From: Promicromonospora sp. AC04
GTDB taxonomy: Bacteria > Actinomycetota > Actinomycetes > Actinomycetales > Cellulomonadaceae
Length of the DNA: 64,000 nucleotides
Reading direction: 5' to 3'
NCBI RefSeq assembly: GCF_003058225.1
Contig: NZ_QBUG01000004.1
Location: 186,001-250,000 of the forward strand
The notes below the pieces were generated by a model that was given only the letters and a program-made list of their open reading frames with translations, did not search any database and had not been told where the DNA came from. Numbering within the stretch: the first letter of the stretch is position 1; each line of letters begins with the position of its first letter. A program made the position numbers and the translations under genes. Of the stretch, positions 8,471-16,356 are shown piece by piece.

Positions 8471-10243
8471 TCAGGAGGCCGGCTCGAGGCCGAGCAGCGT
8501 GTTGATGCCGCCCATCTGCACGTACCCGTTCCACAGGACCGGGAAGTACGCGTCCTCTCGACCCTCCTTGGGCCAGTTGGTCCACTGCGACTCGTTGTAC
8601 TGGGCCCACGCGCCGTTGTACCAGAGCGGGATCAGCGGCATCTCGGTCATGAACCGCTCCTGCACCTGCGACAGCGTGCTGGTGAACTCGGGTGTGCCGC
8701 TCTCCGTGCGCGACAGGTCCTCCACCAGCTCCCACGACTCCTCGTCCTTGGCCCGGCCGAAGTTGCCCGCCAGCATCTGCTCCTGGACGGGCTGGTAGAA
8801 CGCGTAGTTGTAGTAGGTCCAGGGCGTGTTGCTGATTCCCGCGTTGCCGTTGATGACCAGGTCGAAGTCGCCGGTGGCCCGCGCGTCGTCGACGGCGCCC
8901 GCGTCGGGGAAGTCGGCGGTGACCTTGATGCCGGCCGCGGAGGCGTCCTCCGCGATCACGCGCGCCGCCTCCATCCAGTCGGTCCACCCCGCCGGGACGA
9001 TCAGCTTGAGGTCGATCTTCTCGCCGTCGGGCGTCTCGACGAACCCGTCGCCGTCGGTGTCCTCGTAGCCGGCGTCGGCCAGGATCGACTTGGCCTCTTC
9101 CGCGTCGAAGGTGAAGCCGAACTCTGCCGCGACGTCCTCGTCGTAGTACTCCTCGAACGCCGGCACCAGGCCCGACGGGTGCGCCTTCGACACGAGCCCG
9201 CCGTAAGCGTTCGCGACGATCTTGTCGACGTCGATCGACCGCGCGAGCGCCTGCCGGAAGTCGACGTCGTCCATCGGCGCGCGCGTCTGGTTCGGGATCA
9301 GGTTCGCCGACGCCGCCGCCAGCATGTACGGCTCACCCTCGTAGTAGGTGCTGACCTGGCCGGAGTCGACGAGCGTGTTGACGCCGGGCAGGAAGTTGTT
9401 GCTCAGGTCGAGGCTGCCGGACAGCATCAGCCCGAGCGCCACCTCGTTCGAGGTGTTCACGACGTCGACGATGTACTTCATCGGCATCTCGTAGCCGAGC
9501 TCGCTCCGGGCCCACCAGTCGTCGTTGCGCTCCCAGACCATCCGGTCCTGCCCGACGGCGGAGAACTTGAACGCGCCCGAACCGATCGGGTCCTCGTTCG
9601 GGTTGGAGAGCAGCTCGTCGTCCGACCACTTCGACATGATGTGCTCGGGGACCACCATGGTGCTGTAGAGCCAGTTGTCCCACTCCTGGAACCGGGGGTC
9701 GGAGAACGTGAACTTGACGGTCGTCTCGCTGGTGGCCTCGACCTTGTCCAACCAGGTCCACAGGTTGCTGTACGGCACGGCGTCGACCTTGCCGAGCTCC
9801 GTGGTGAAGACGACGTCGTCGGCGTCGAGCGCCTCGCCGTCCTGCCAGGTGAGGCCCTCGCGGAGGGTGAGCTCGTAGGTCTTGTCGCCGGTCCACTCGC
9901 CGCCCTCGGCGAGCCAGGGCGTCAGCTCGAGCGTGATGGGGTCGAACTGGAACAGCGGCTCGTAGAGCAGGCCGCGTGCGCCCGTGGCGTGCCCGGAGCT
10001 CGGGATCGGGTTCCAGCTCGACGGCGGACCCCACTGGGTGCCGCTCGTGAAGAGCGTCTCCTCGCGGGGGTACTCGCCAACGAGCTCGTTCGCCGAGTCC
10101 ATGCCTTCGGCGGACGCATACGGGTTGGACGGCGTGGGTACGCTCCCACCACCACCGCCGGAGCAGCCTGCGAGCAGCAAGCCCACCACCGCGGCTGTCG
10201 CCAGGGCCGACGCGCCCCGGGACTTGGTCTGTCGAAGGAACAT
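8471..10243 (-). CDS. Family-5 extracellular solute-binding lipoprotein
   Basis: A 590-residue SBP_bac_5 protein and first gene of the importer operon. It has a lipoprotein signal peptide with lipobox LLAGC, then a Gly/Ser linker. The mature region contains segments typical of the family (LLYEPLFQFDP, LTLREGLTWQDGEALDADDVVFT). The ligand is not certain: the family covers peptides, nickel and, in some bacteria, beta-oligosaccharides. The WNPIPSSGHATG segment and the xylan/pectin setting make an oligosaccharide plausible. Start: GAGAGG precedes two adjacent ATGs; the second gives 7-nt spacing. A longer frame to 10345 would cover the promoter. Confidence 0.85.
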   Translation of the reverse strand: MFLRQTKSRGASALATAAVVGLLLAGCSGGGGGSVPTPSNPYASAEGMDSANELVGEYPREETLFTSGTQWGPPSSWNPIPSSGHATGARGLLYEPLFQFDPITLELTPWLAEGGEWTGDKTYELTLREGLTWQDGEALDADDVVFTTELGKVDAVPYSNLWTWLDKVEATSETTVKFTFSDPRFQEWDNWLYSTMVVPEHIMSKWSDDELLSNPNEDPIGSGAFKFSAVGQDRMVWERNDDWWARSELGYEMPMKYIVDVVNTSNEVALGLMLSGSLDLSNNFLPGVNTLVDSGQVSTYYEGEPYMLAAASANLIPNQTRAPMDDVDFRQALARSIDVDKIVANAYGGLVSKAHPSGLVPAFEEYYDEDVAAEFGFTFDAEEAKSILADAGYEDTDGDGFVETPDGEKIDLKLIVPAGWTDWMEAARVIAEDASAAGIKVTADFPDAGAVDDARATGDFDLVINGNAGISNTPWTYYNYAFYQPVQEQMLAGNFGRAKDEESWELVEDLSRTESGTPEFTSTLSQVQERFMTEMPLIPLWYNGAWAQYNESQWTNWPKEGREDAYFPVLWNGYVQMGGINTLLGLEPAS

Positions 10244-10315
10244 CATCGATCCTCTCGTCCACCCGCACGGCCGTCGTGCGGACCCCGGCGCGTCTTCGCA
10301 CCGGGTTTGGTGAGC

Positions 10316-10345
10316 ATCGTTCTGCCCCGAGGCCGATTGCGTCAA
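10316..10345 (-). promoter_or_regulatory. Promoter of the family-5 importer operon
   Basis: TTGACG (10345-10340), an 18-nt spacer and AACGAT (10321-10316), about 73 bp before the start codon. It is the only good -35 match in the gap. Confidence 0.5.
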
Positions 10346-10352
10346 GGTTTGT

Positions 10353-10381
10353 CACCTATGTTGCGCAATCGACACCTATGT
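10353..10381. promoter_or_regulatory. Direct repeats upstream of the importer promoter
   Basis: CACCTATGT occurs at 10353-10361 and 10373-10381, exactly 20 bp apart (two helical turns), directly upstream of the predicted -35. This is the geometry of an activator site or a tandem repressor site; the regulator is unknown. Confidence 0.5.
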
Positions 10382-10487
10382 CCGACCCCGGCGCTTCGCG
10401 CGCGGGGCCGGGCGGACGCTAGGCTGTGTGCGCCGGTCCGGGCACTGCCCGACGCCGGACGCGCCCCTCCCGCCAGGAGAGGGGTGA

Positions 10488-10560
10488 GCGCCTGTAGCTC
10501 AGTGGATAGAGCACCGCTCTCCTAAAGCGGGTGTCGGCAGTTCGAGTCTGCCCAGGCGCA
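10488..10560 (+). tRNA. tRNA-Arg (anticodon CCU)
   Basis: A cloverleaf can be drawn directly. The acceptor stem GCGCCTG pairs with CAGGCGC, the D arm is at TAGCTCAGTGGATAGAGC, the anticodon stem CCGCT/AGCGG carries loop CTCCTAA (anticodon CCT), and the T arm has TTCGAGT. The discriminator is A and CCA is not encoded. It reads AGG codons. No integrase or 3'-end duplication was seen nearby, so there is no sign of use as an attachment site. Confidence 0.95.
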
Positions 10561-10564
10561 CCTT

Positions 10565-11788
10565 CTACCTCGCTTGCTCGGCGAGCACCGCTACCCGCTG
10601 CTCGGTCCGGGCGCGCTCCCCTCCCCTCGCCACCATGGCCACGGCCATGACGGCCACCCCGGCCAGGGTCACGACGGCGCCCGCCCACAGGGGCGACGTG
10701 TACCCGAGGCCGGCGGCCAGGGTCAGGCCGCCCACCCAGGCGCCGAACGCGTTGCCGATGTTGAACGCCGCGATGTTCGCCCCGGAGGCGAGGGTCGGAG
10801 CCGCTGACGCGTGCCGCATGACCCGCATCTGCAGGCCAGGCACAGTCGCAAAGCCGACGGCGCCCATGAGGACCAGGCTGATCATCGTCGCCACCTGGCT
10901 CGTGGCGGTCAACGCGAAGACCTCCAGGACGACCGTGAGCAGGACCAGCAGGGTGAGCAGGGTGGTCCCGAGGTTCCGGTCCGCGGCCTTGCCGCCGGCC
11001 AGGTTCCCGACGAAGAGGCCCGCGCCGAACAGCACCAGCAGCCACGGCACCGTCGAGCTCGCGAACCCGCTCACCTCGGTGAGCGTGAAAGCGATGTAGG
11101 TGAACGCGCCGAACATGCCGCCGTAGCCGAGGACCGTCACCGCTATCGACAGCCAGACCTGCGGCGCCCGGAACGCGGCCAGCTCGCCCCGGAGCCCGGA
11201 CCCGGTCTCCCCGCTGGGGCCCGCGACGGCGTCTGGCACGCCGACCCGGGCCGGGACCAGGAGCGCGATGCCCACGAACGCGAGCACGCCGATACCGGTG
11301 ATGGCCCAGAACGTGGAGCGCCAGCCCGCCGCCTGGCCCAGCAGGGTGCCGAACGGCACGCCCAGCACGTTGGCGACGGTCAGGCCGGCAAACATCATCG
11401 AGATGGCGGCCGCCCGGCGTTCCGAGGCCACCAGGTCGGCCGCGACCACTGCCCCGATGCCGAAGAAGGCGCCGTGGCACAGCGCGGCGACGACCCGGCC
11501 GAGCATCATCAGCTCGTAGGTCGGGGCGACGGCGGACAGCAGGTTCCCCGCGATGAACAGGACCATCAGCCCGAGCAGGGCCTTCTTGCGGTCCACCCGC
11601 GTGAGCGCGGCGGTGAGCCCCACCGCGCCCACCGCTACGGAAAGCGCATAGCCGGAGATGAGGTATCCGGCGACGGTCTCGGAGACGCCGAAGTCCGTGG
11701 CCACCTCGGGCAGCAGGCCCATGATGACGAACTCGGTGAGGCCGATCCCGAAGCCCCCGATGGCGAGGGCCCACAGGGCGACAGGCAT
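10565..11788 (-). CDS. MFS transporter, AraJ/DHA1 type
   Basis: A 407-residue protein with 12 predicted membrane helices. The N-terminus GLTEFVIMGLLPEVA is typical of the AraJ/YdhP group of sugar or drug exporters. The ATG at 11788 has AAGGAG 8 nt upstream; longer frames into the upstream region lack a signal. Its stop is 5 bp from the end of the tRNA gene, which points toward it. It follows the aldo/keto reductase on the same strand (71-bp gap) and may be cotranscribed. The substrate is unknown. Confidence 0.8.
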   Translation of the reverse strand: MPVALWALAIGGFGIGLTEFVIMGLLPEVATDFGVSETVAGYLISGYALSVAVGAVGLTAALTRVDRKKALLGLMVLFIAGNLLSAVAPTYELMMLGRVVAALCHGAFFGIGAVVAADLVASERRAAAISMMFAGLTVANVLGVPFGTLLGQAAGWRSTFWAITGIGVLAFVGIALLVPARVGVPDAVAGPSGETGSGLRGELAAFRAPQVWLSIAVTVLGYGGMFGAFTYIAFTLTEVSGFASSTVPWLLVLFGAGLFVGNLAGGKAADRNLGTTLLTLLVLLTVVLEVFALTATSQVATMISLVLMGAVGFATVPGLQMRVMRHASAAPTLASGANIAAFNIGNAFGAWVGGLTLAAGLGYTSPLWAGAVVTLAGVAVMAVAMVARGGERARTEQRVAVLAEQAR

Positions 11789-11859
11789 GACAAAGCTCCT
11801 TGGGGGTAGGGCGGGGCAGGGCGACAGAGCGGGGCCGGGCAGGCCAGAGAGACGGCGCG

Positions 11860-12717
11860 TCAGCCGTTGAAGGTGTCGGGGTGCGGACCGGTGCGGCCGT
11901 CGCGGTCGAGGGCGTCGATCGCGGCGACCTCCGCCGCGGTGAGCTCGAAGCCGAACAGCTCCAGGTTCGACGCGATGCGCGACGGCGTCACCGACTTGGG
12001 GATCACGACGTTCCCGTGCTGCAGGTGCCAGCGCAGGACCACCTGGGCGGGCGAGACGCCGTGCGCCTGGGGGGCGTCGGTCACGGGTGCCTCGCCGAGC
12101 ATCGCGCCCTGCGCGAGCGGGCTCCACGCCTCGGTGACGATGCCCAGGCTCGCGTGGTGGGCGCGCAGCGCACGCTGCTGGAGGCCGGGGTGCAGCTCCA
12201 CCTGGTTGACGACGGGCCGCACACCCGTCGCCGCGACGATCGCGTCGAGGTGCGCGGGCTGGAAGTTCGAGACGCCGATCTCGCGCACGAGGCCGGCCTC
12301 GCGGGCCGCGACGAGCCCTTCCCAAGCCGCCTCGTACCGAGCCAGGGCGGGCGCGGGCCAGTGGATCAGGTACAGGTCGAGCCGGTCGAGGCCGAGCAGC
12401 TCCAGGCTGCGCTCGAGGGCGGGCCGTACCTGGTCCCGGGCCAGCGAGTCGATCCAGAGCTTGCTGGTGACGAACAGGTCGTCCCGCGACAGGCCCGACT
12501 CGGCGAGGGCCCGGCCCACGCCGGCCTCGTTGCCGTAGATCGCGGCGGTGTCGATGCTCCGGTAGCCGGCTTCGAGCGCGTGGCCGACGGCGCGGGTCGT
12601 CTCGGCGTCGGGCACCTGGAAGACGCCGAACCCGACCTGCGGCATGGCCGCACCGGGGCGGGCGGCGTTCGGGAGCGTAACGGTGGGGATCGTGACGGCG
12701 GGGACGAGGGATGACAT
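11860..12717 (-). CDS. Aldo/keto reductase, 2,5-diketo-D-gluconate reductase type
   Basis: A 285-residue NADPH-dependent reductase with a TIM-barrel fold. The catalytic tetrad is visible: Asp56, Tyr61, Lys86 and His119 (in LYLIHWP). The NADPH-binding segment IPKSVTPSRIASNLELF is present near the C-terminus. AAGGAG lies 6 nt before the ATG. It is divergent from a MarR gene across a 158-bp promoter region, so MarR control is likely. The physiological substrate is unknown. Confidence 0.85.
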   Translation of the reverse strand: MSSLVPAVTIPTVTLPNAARPGAAMPQVGFGVFQVPDAETTRAVGHALEAGYRSIDTAAIYGNEAGVGRALAESGLSRDDLFVTSKLWIDSLARDQVRPALERSLELLGLDRLDLYLIHWPAPALARYEAAWEGLVAAREAGLVREIGVSNFQPAHLDAIVAATGVRPVVNQVELHPGLQQRALRAHHASLGIVTEAWSPLAQGAMLGEAPVTDAPQAHGVSPAQVVLRWHLQHGNVVIPKSVTPSRIASNLELFGFELTAAEVAAIDALDRDGRTGPHPDTFNG

Positions 12718-12801
12718 GAGGGCTCCTTGCTGTTCTTCGAGCGGCGCGTCGTGTGCGTGCGCGGCATCCTGGCGTACGCGCTTATTTGCAGACGCCTCAT
12801 A

Positions 12802-12841
12802 GATAGTTGCACGCGCGCACTAGTTGCACAAGCGCTATAGT
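12802..12841. promoter_or_regulatory. Divergent promoter/operator between reductase and MarR genes
   Basis: GTTGCAC occurs twice (12806-12812 and 12823-12829), 17 bp apart. TATAGT (12836-12841) serves as a possible -10 for the marR side. On the minus strand TTGTGC (12831-12826) and AACTAT (12808-12803) fit a promoter for the reductase. A repressor on the repeats would block both. Confidence 0.45.
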
Positions 12842-12875
12842 TGGAGACCGGAATCACGCCCGACAAGGAGGGGCC

Positions 12876-13325
12876 ATGGGAATCGCCGACGACGCCGTCG
12901 AGATCCGCGCCCAGGGCTGGCGAACGCTCGCCGCGCTGCACGGTTTGATCGACACCGCGCTCGAGCGCGCGCTGCAGGCCGAGCACGGCCTGTCCGTGGT
13001 GGAGTACACGGTGCTGGACGCCCTGTCCCGGCAGGACGGGTGGCACATGCGCATGCAGCAGCTCGGCCGCGCGACCGCGCTCTCGCCGAGCGCCACGACG
13101 CGCCTGGTCAACCGCTTGGAGGACCGCGCGCTGCTGACGCGGGTCCTGTGCCAGGACGACCGGCGCGGCATCTACACCGAGCTCACGAAGGCCGGCGAGA
13201 AGCTGCTCCGCGCGGCGCGCCCCACGCACGACCGGGCCCTGCAGGATGCGCTGCAGGAAGCGGAGCAGGTGCCGGAGCTCGCCTCGCTCGTCGGCACGCT
13301 CGGCAGCGTCGGGGCAGCCGCCTGA
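12876..13325 (+). CDS. MarR-family transcriptional regulator
   Basis: A 149-residue winged-helix regulator. The recognition region LGRATALSPSATTRLVNRLE is followed by the wing (DRRGIYTELTKAG). AAGGAGGGG lies just before the ATG. Its likely targets are itself and the divergent aldo/keto reductase (and perhaps the MFS gene behind it), by position and by the repeats in the shared promoter. The ligand is unknown. Confidence 0.85.
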   Translation: MGIADDAVEIRAQGWRTLAALHGLIDTALERALQAEHGLSVVEYTVLDALSRQDGWHMRMQQLGRATALSPSATTRLVNRLEDRALLTRVLCQDDRRGIYTELTKAGEKLLRAARPTHDRALQDALQEAEQVPELASLVGTLGSVGAAA

Positions 13326-13469
13326 CCTGGCCTCTCGCAGGTGGCTACACACCGCACGGCAAGCGCGCTGCGGTCAGGACCGACATAGCGCCGAACCCGT
13401 GACTGCAGGCATGAATGCAGCGTCGGATTCCCGCCAGCATCACGGCGCCCGAACGTCGAGGCTGAGGCC

Positions 13470-14231
13470 ATGACAACTTCGTATGCCGACAACGCACGAA
13501 TCGCACTGGTCACCGGGGGCAACAAGGGGCTCGGCCTCGCCGTGGCGCGGCGCCTCGGGGAGGCGGGCGCAACGGTGCTGATCGGCGGCCGTGACGCCAC
13601 TCGGACGGAGGATGCCTCGGCGTCCCTCCGCGATGTGGGACTGAAAGCGTGGCCCTTGACACTCGACGTGACAGTCGACGCCAGCGCCGTGGCCGCTGCG
13701 GAACAGATCGAGCGCGAGTACGGCCGCCTCGACATCCTGGTCAACAATGCCGGCATCCTGCCGGAGGCCACCACGCCCGACCTGGACCGTCCGTTGGATC
13801 TCGCCATGTTCCGCATGACGTTCGATACCAATCTGTTCGGCGTGGTGTCAGTGACACAGGCGATGCTGCCGCTGTTGCGACGGTCTGGTGCTGGCCGCAT
13901 CGTGAACGTGTCGACCACGATGGGCTCGCTGACCGACCAGCTTGACCCTCGATCGCCGTACTTCGGCCTGGTCCTGCCGGCCTACCAGGGTTCGAAGGCA
14001 GCGCTCAACGCGCTGACGATCGCGCTGTCCAAGTCGCTCGCGGACACGTCGATCCTGGTGAACTCGGTCTGCCCGGGCTGGGTCCAGACCGACCTGGGCG
14101 GGCCCGACAACCGCGCCGCCGCACCCACGCCGGCCGAGGAGGCGGCCCCGATCGTGGCTGACCTGGCTCTGCTCGGGGCGGACGGCGCAAGCGGGACGTT
14201 CGTCGACGGGGCCGGTCCCGTCGCCTGGTGA
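13470..14231 (+). CDS. Short-chain dehydrogenase/reductase, carbonyl-reductase type
   Basis: A 253-residue classical SDR with a Rossmann fold. The cofactor loop TGGNKGLG (15-22) resembles plant/animal carbonyl reductases. NNAG is at 92-95, catalytic serine in NVSTTMGS (about 148) and the YxxxK pair Tyr172/Lys176. It is probably NADPH-dependent. A GAGG-containing sequence precedes the ATG. The methyltransferase gene follows 40 bp downstream on the same strand. Confidence 0.85.
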   Translation: MTTSYADNARIALVTGGNKGLGLAVARRLGEAGATVLIGGRDATRTEDASASLRDVGLKAWPLTLDVTVDASAVAAAEQIEREYGRLDILVNNAGILPEATTPDLDRPLDLAMFRMTFDTNLFGVVSVTQAMLPLLRRSGAGRIVNVSTTMGSLTDQLDPRSPYFGLVLPAYQGSKAALNALTIALSKSLADTSILVNSVCPGWVQTDLGGPDNRAAAPTPAEEAAPIVADLALLGADGASGTFVDGAGPVAW

Positions 14232-14271
14232 TCGATGGACAAAGCAGTTCGAAAAGGATTGCATTGGGCCC

Positions 14272-15084
14272 ATGGCCGACGGCGTTGAGACGACTGCATA
14301 CCTGGTCAACGAGTCCCGGGCGCGAAAGCCAGAGCTGTCCCGGGACCCCTATGCGGAGTCCTGGATCCCTGAGCGGGAACGCGCGGCGGTCCACGAGCTG
14401 TGGGCGGGGTTCGCGAGCACCGTCTACGAGCACGACGACCTGGTGGTCTCGCTCCGCTGTCGAGCAGTGCTCGATGCGCTCGCCGAGACGCTCGCGGCCC
14501 ACCCCGACGCCGTACTTCTCACCTGCGGCGCCGGGTTCGCGTCGTACCCGTGGCTCTTCCCCTTCACGGACGTCGTCGAGGTCGACCTGCCCGACATGAT
14601 CGCGGCCAAGGCCTCGCGCGCTTCCGCGCTCACCCGTCGAGGGGTGCTGCCGGAACGGAGCGTGAGCTACGTCGCTGCCGACCTCACCGATCCCGAGCAG
14701 CGTGGCAGTGTCGCCTGCACGACCAAGGAGATCGCCGCGGGCCGCCCGGTGATCTACCTCGCCGAAGGCTTCGTCTTCTATCTCCCGCTCGACGACTGCC
14801 GCGCCACCGTCGCGCTCGGCGACGATATCCCCCAGCTCAAGCGGACCATCGTCACGTACTGGGAAGCCGACAACCCGGTCCTCGAACGCCAGCGCGTCTG
14901 GTTTCGGGAGAGGGGGATTCCCGATGACGCCGCCTACCTGAGCCGGGCAGACCTCACCAAGCTCCTCGGCGACTCGATCACTTTCTCCACCGTCGACGAC
15001 CTGCAGCGGCGCTATCTCGGCTCCGTCGAGATCGAGGAGACGAACGAGCTCGTCCCCGAGCACGTGGCGGTGGCCGACCGATGA
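14272..15084 (+). CDS. Class I SAM methyltransferase, LCM/PPM1-like
   Basis: A 270-residue protein of the leucine-carboxyl-methyltransferase (PF04072) type. It has an early SAM-binding glycine motif (LLTCGAGFASYPW), an acidic strand end (VVEVDLPDM) and the family landmark YLAEGFVFYL. Bacterial members methylate small molecules, often polyketides. The ATG at 14272 has AAGGA some 14 nt upstream, wider than ideal. The stop overlaps the next start by 4 bp (ATGA), so the two proteins are made together. Confidence 0.75.
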   Translation: MADGVETTAYLVNESRARKPELSRDPYAESWIPERERAAVHELWAGFASTVYEHDDLVVSLRCRAVLDALAETLAAHPDAVLLTCGAGFASYPWLFPFTDVVEVDLPDMIAAKASRASALTRRGVLPERSVSYVAADLTDPEQRGSVACTTKEIAAGRPVIYLAEGFVFYLPLDDCRATVALGDDIPQLKRTIVTYWEADNPVLERQRVWFRERGIPDDAAYLSRADLTKLLGDSITFSTVDDLQRRYLGSVEIEETNELVPEHVAVADR

Positions 15085-16289
15085 GGGACGTCCTTCATGT
15101 GCAGACCCGCGCCTATCCGCTGCACTTCGGAAGCCTGGAGCTGATCCCGGACGGTATGGAAGTGCTGGGGCAGCACATCGGCCTCTCCGAGGCGCGGCTG
15201 GAGAGCCAGACCTACAACCCCGAGCGGATCGTCGTGCTGGACCTCACGGCGCTGGTGCAGCGCGAGGTCCAGATCCCGGGTATGACGATCCACCGCTGCC
15301 GAGCCCGGGTCCTACGCGCGGGAACGGTCCTGCTGACCTACGCGATGACCCACGAGAAGGACCTGCGCGCGCTTGACACCGCGACCCTCGACACCTTCGA
15401 CTCCGACGTCAACACCGCGCTCCGGGCCGCGGACGCCCACGTGATCGACGCGGTCCTCGACACCGCTGCCTCGATCGGGCTGCTCGGCAGCTCCACGGTG
15501 GTCCACACGGACGGGATCGGCACCGGCCCGCCGTCGTCCATCGATCTGCGCGTGGTCCGGTACAACGCGCACTTCGTCACGATCGACCCGCCGTGGAACA
15601 GAGATCCTCGGGTGCAGCCGATGCCGCTGGGCCCGCACTGCAGCATCCTCATGTCCTACACCTACGCGTGGGACCTCGACCCGGATGCCCGCTTCGACGA
15701 CGTCCTGACCGTTCTCGAGCCTGCCGATATCACCGTGGCACAGATCGCGGTGCTCTTCAGCGCCATGATCGGCAGCCGTCGGATCCTCACCCAACTGGCC
15801 CGAGCGCATACCGGCCACATGGAGGATCACGACTTTCGCCGGTTCCTCGATCACGTGTGGGCGGAGTTCTACATGCTCGACGCGTACCGCATGGACTCCG
15901 CGCAGAGCCACCGGGCGACCTATATCGCAGCGCTCACGACCATGGGGCTTCCCCAGGCGCAGCAGAGCGCCACGGAGCTGCTGACCCATGTGAACAGCTC
16001 GCTGCGTTCGGAGTCGACCCTGAAGACGCAGCGACTGGATAGCCGCCTCAACCGGGTAGCGGCGATGCTGACCGTCGCCGTCGCCGGCAGCTTCACGGTG
16101 GACATCATGGCCTACGTCGCCCCGGACGCCCCCGTGGCTACCCGCATCGCGGTCGTCGCGACCGTCGTCGCGCTCGGGATCGCCACGGTCATCGCGACCA
16201 TCGCGGCGCGGGAGGCCATCCAGGAGTGGTTCGGCCGACTCCGGAAGGTCCGCCCGTTCCGCCGCCGGATCCCGCGGGCACGTACCTGA
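15081..16289 (+). CDS. Unknown protein with two C-terminal membrane helices
   Basis: A 402-residue protein I do not recognise. The first 320 residues look soluble, with mixed alpha/beta content. Near the C-terminus are two hydrophobic segments (about 335-355 and 360-380) followed by a basic tail (RLRKVRPFRRRIPRART). The overall topology recalls CorA-like or membrane-tethered sensor proteins, but no CorA GxN motif is present. It is translationally coupled to the methyltransferase (ATGA overlap), so a shared function is likely. No function is assigned. Confidence 0.7.
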   Translation: MRDVLHVQTRAYPLHFGSLELIPDGMEVLGQHIGLSEARLESQTYNPERIVVLDLTALVQREVQIPGMTIHRCRARVLRAGTVLLTYAMTHEKDLRALDTATLDTFDSDVNTALRAADAHVIDAVLDTAASIGLLGSSTVVHTDGIGTGPPSSIDLRVVRYNAHFVTIDPPWNRDPRVQPMPLGPHCSILMSYTYAWDLDPDARFDDVLTVLEPADITVAQIAVLFSAMIGSRRILTQLARAHTGHMEDHDFRRFLDHVWAEFYMLDAYRMDSAQSHRATYIAALTTMGLPQAQQSATELLTHVNSSLRSESTLKTQRLDSRLNRVAAMLTVAVAGSFTVDIMAYVAPDAPVATRIAVVATVVALGIATVIATIAAREAIQEWFGRLRKVRPFRRRIPRART

Positions 16290-16356
16290 CGGCTCGCGGC
16301 CTCCCGGCGCCGCGACTTCCCGGCTCCCTGTGCGACCCTGCAGAGCCGGTCTGCGG

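Noticed and set aside
10244-10345. Longer N-terminus for the family-5 binding protein
   Set aside because: It would precede the lipoprotein signal by 34 residues and overlap the predicted promoter.
10488-10560. tRNA-Arg as an integration site for a mobile element
   Set aside because: No integrase, no repeated 3' end of the tRNA and ordinary genes on both sides.
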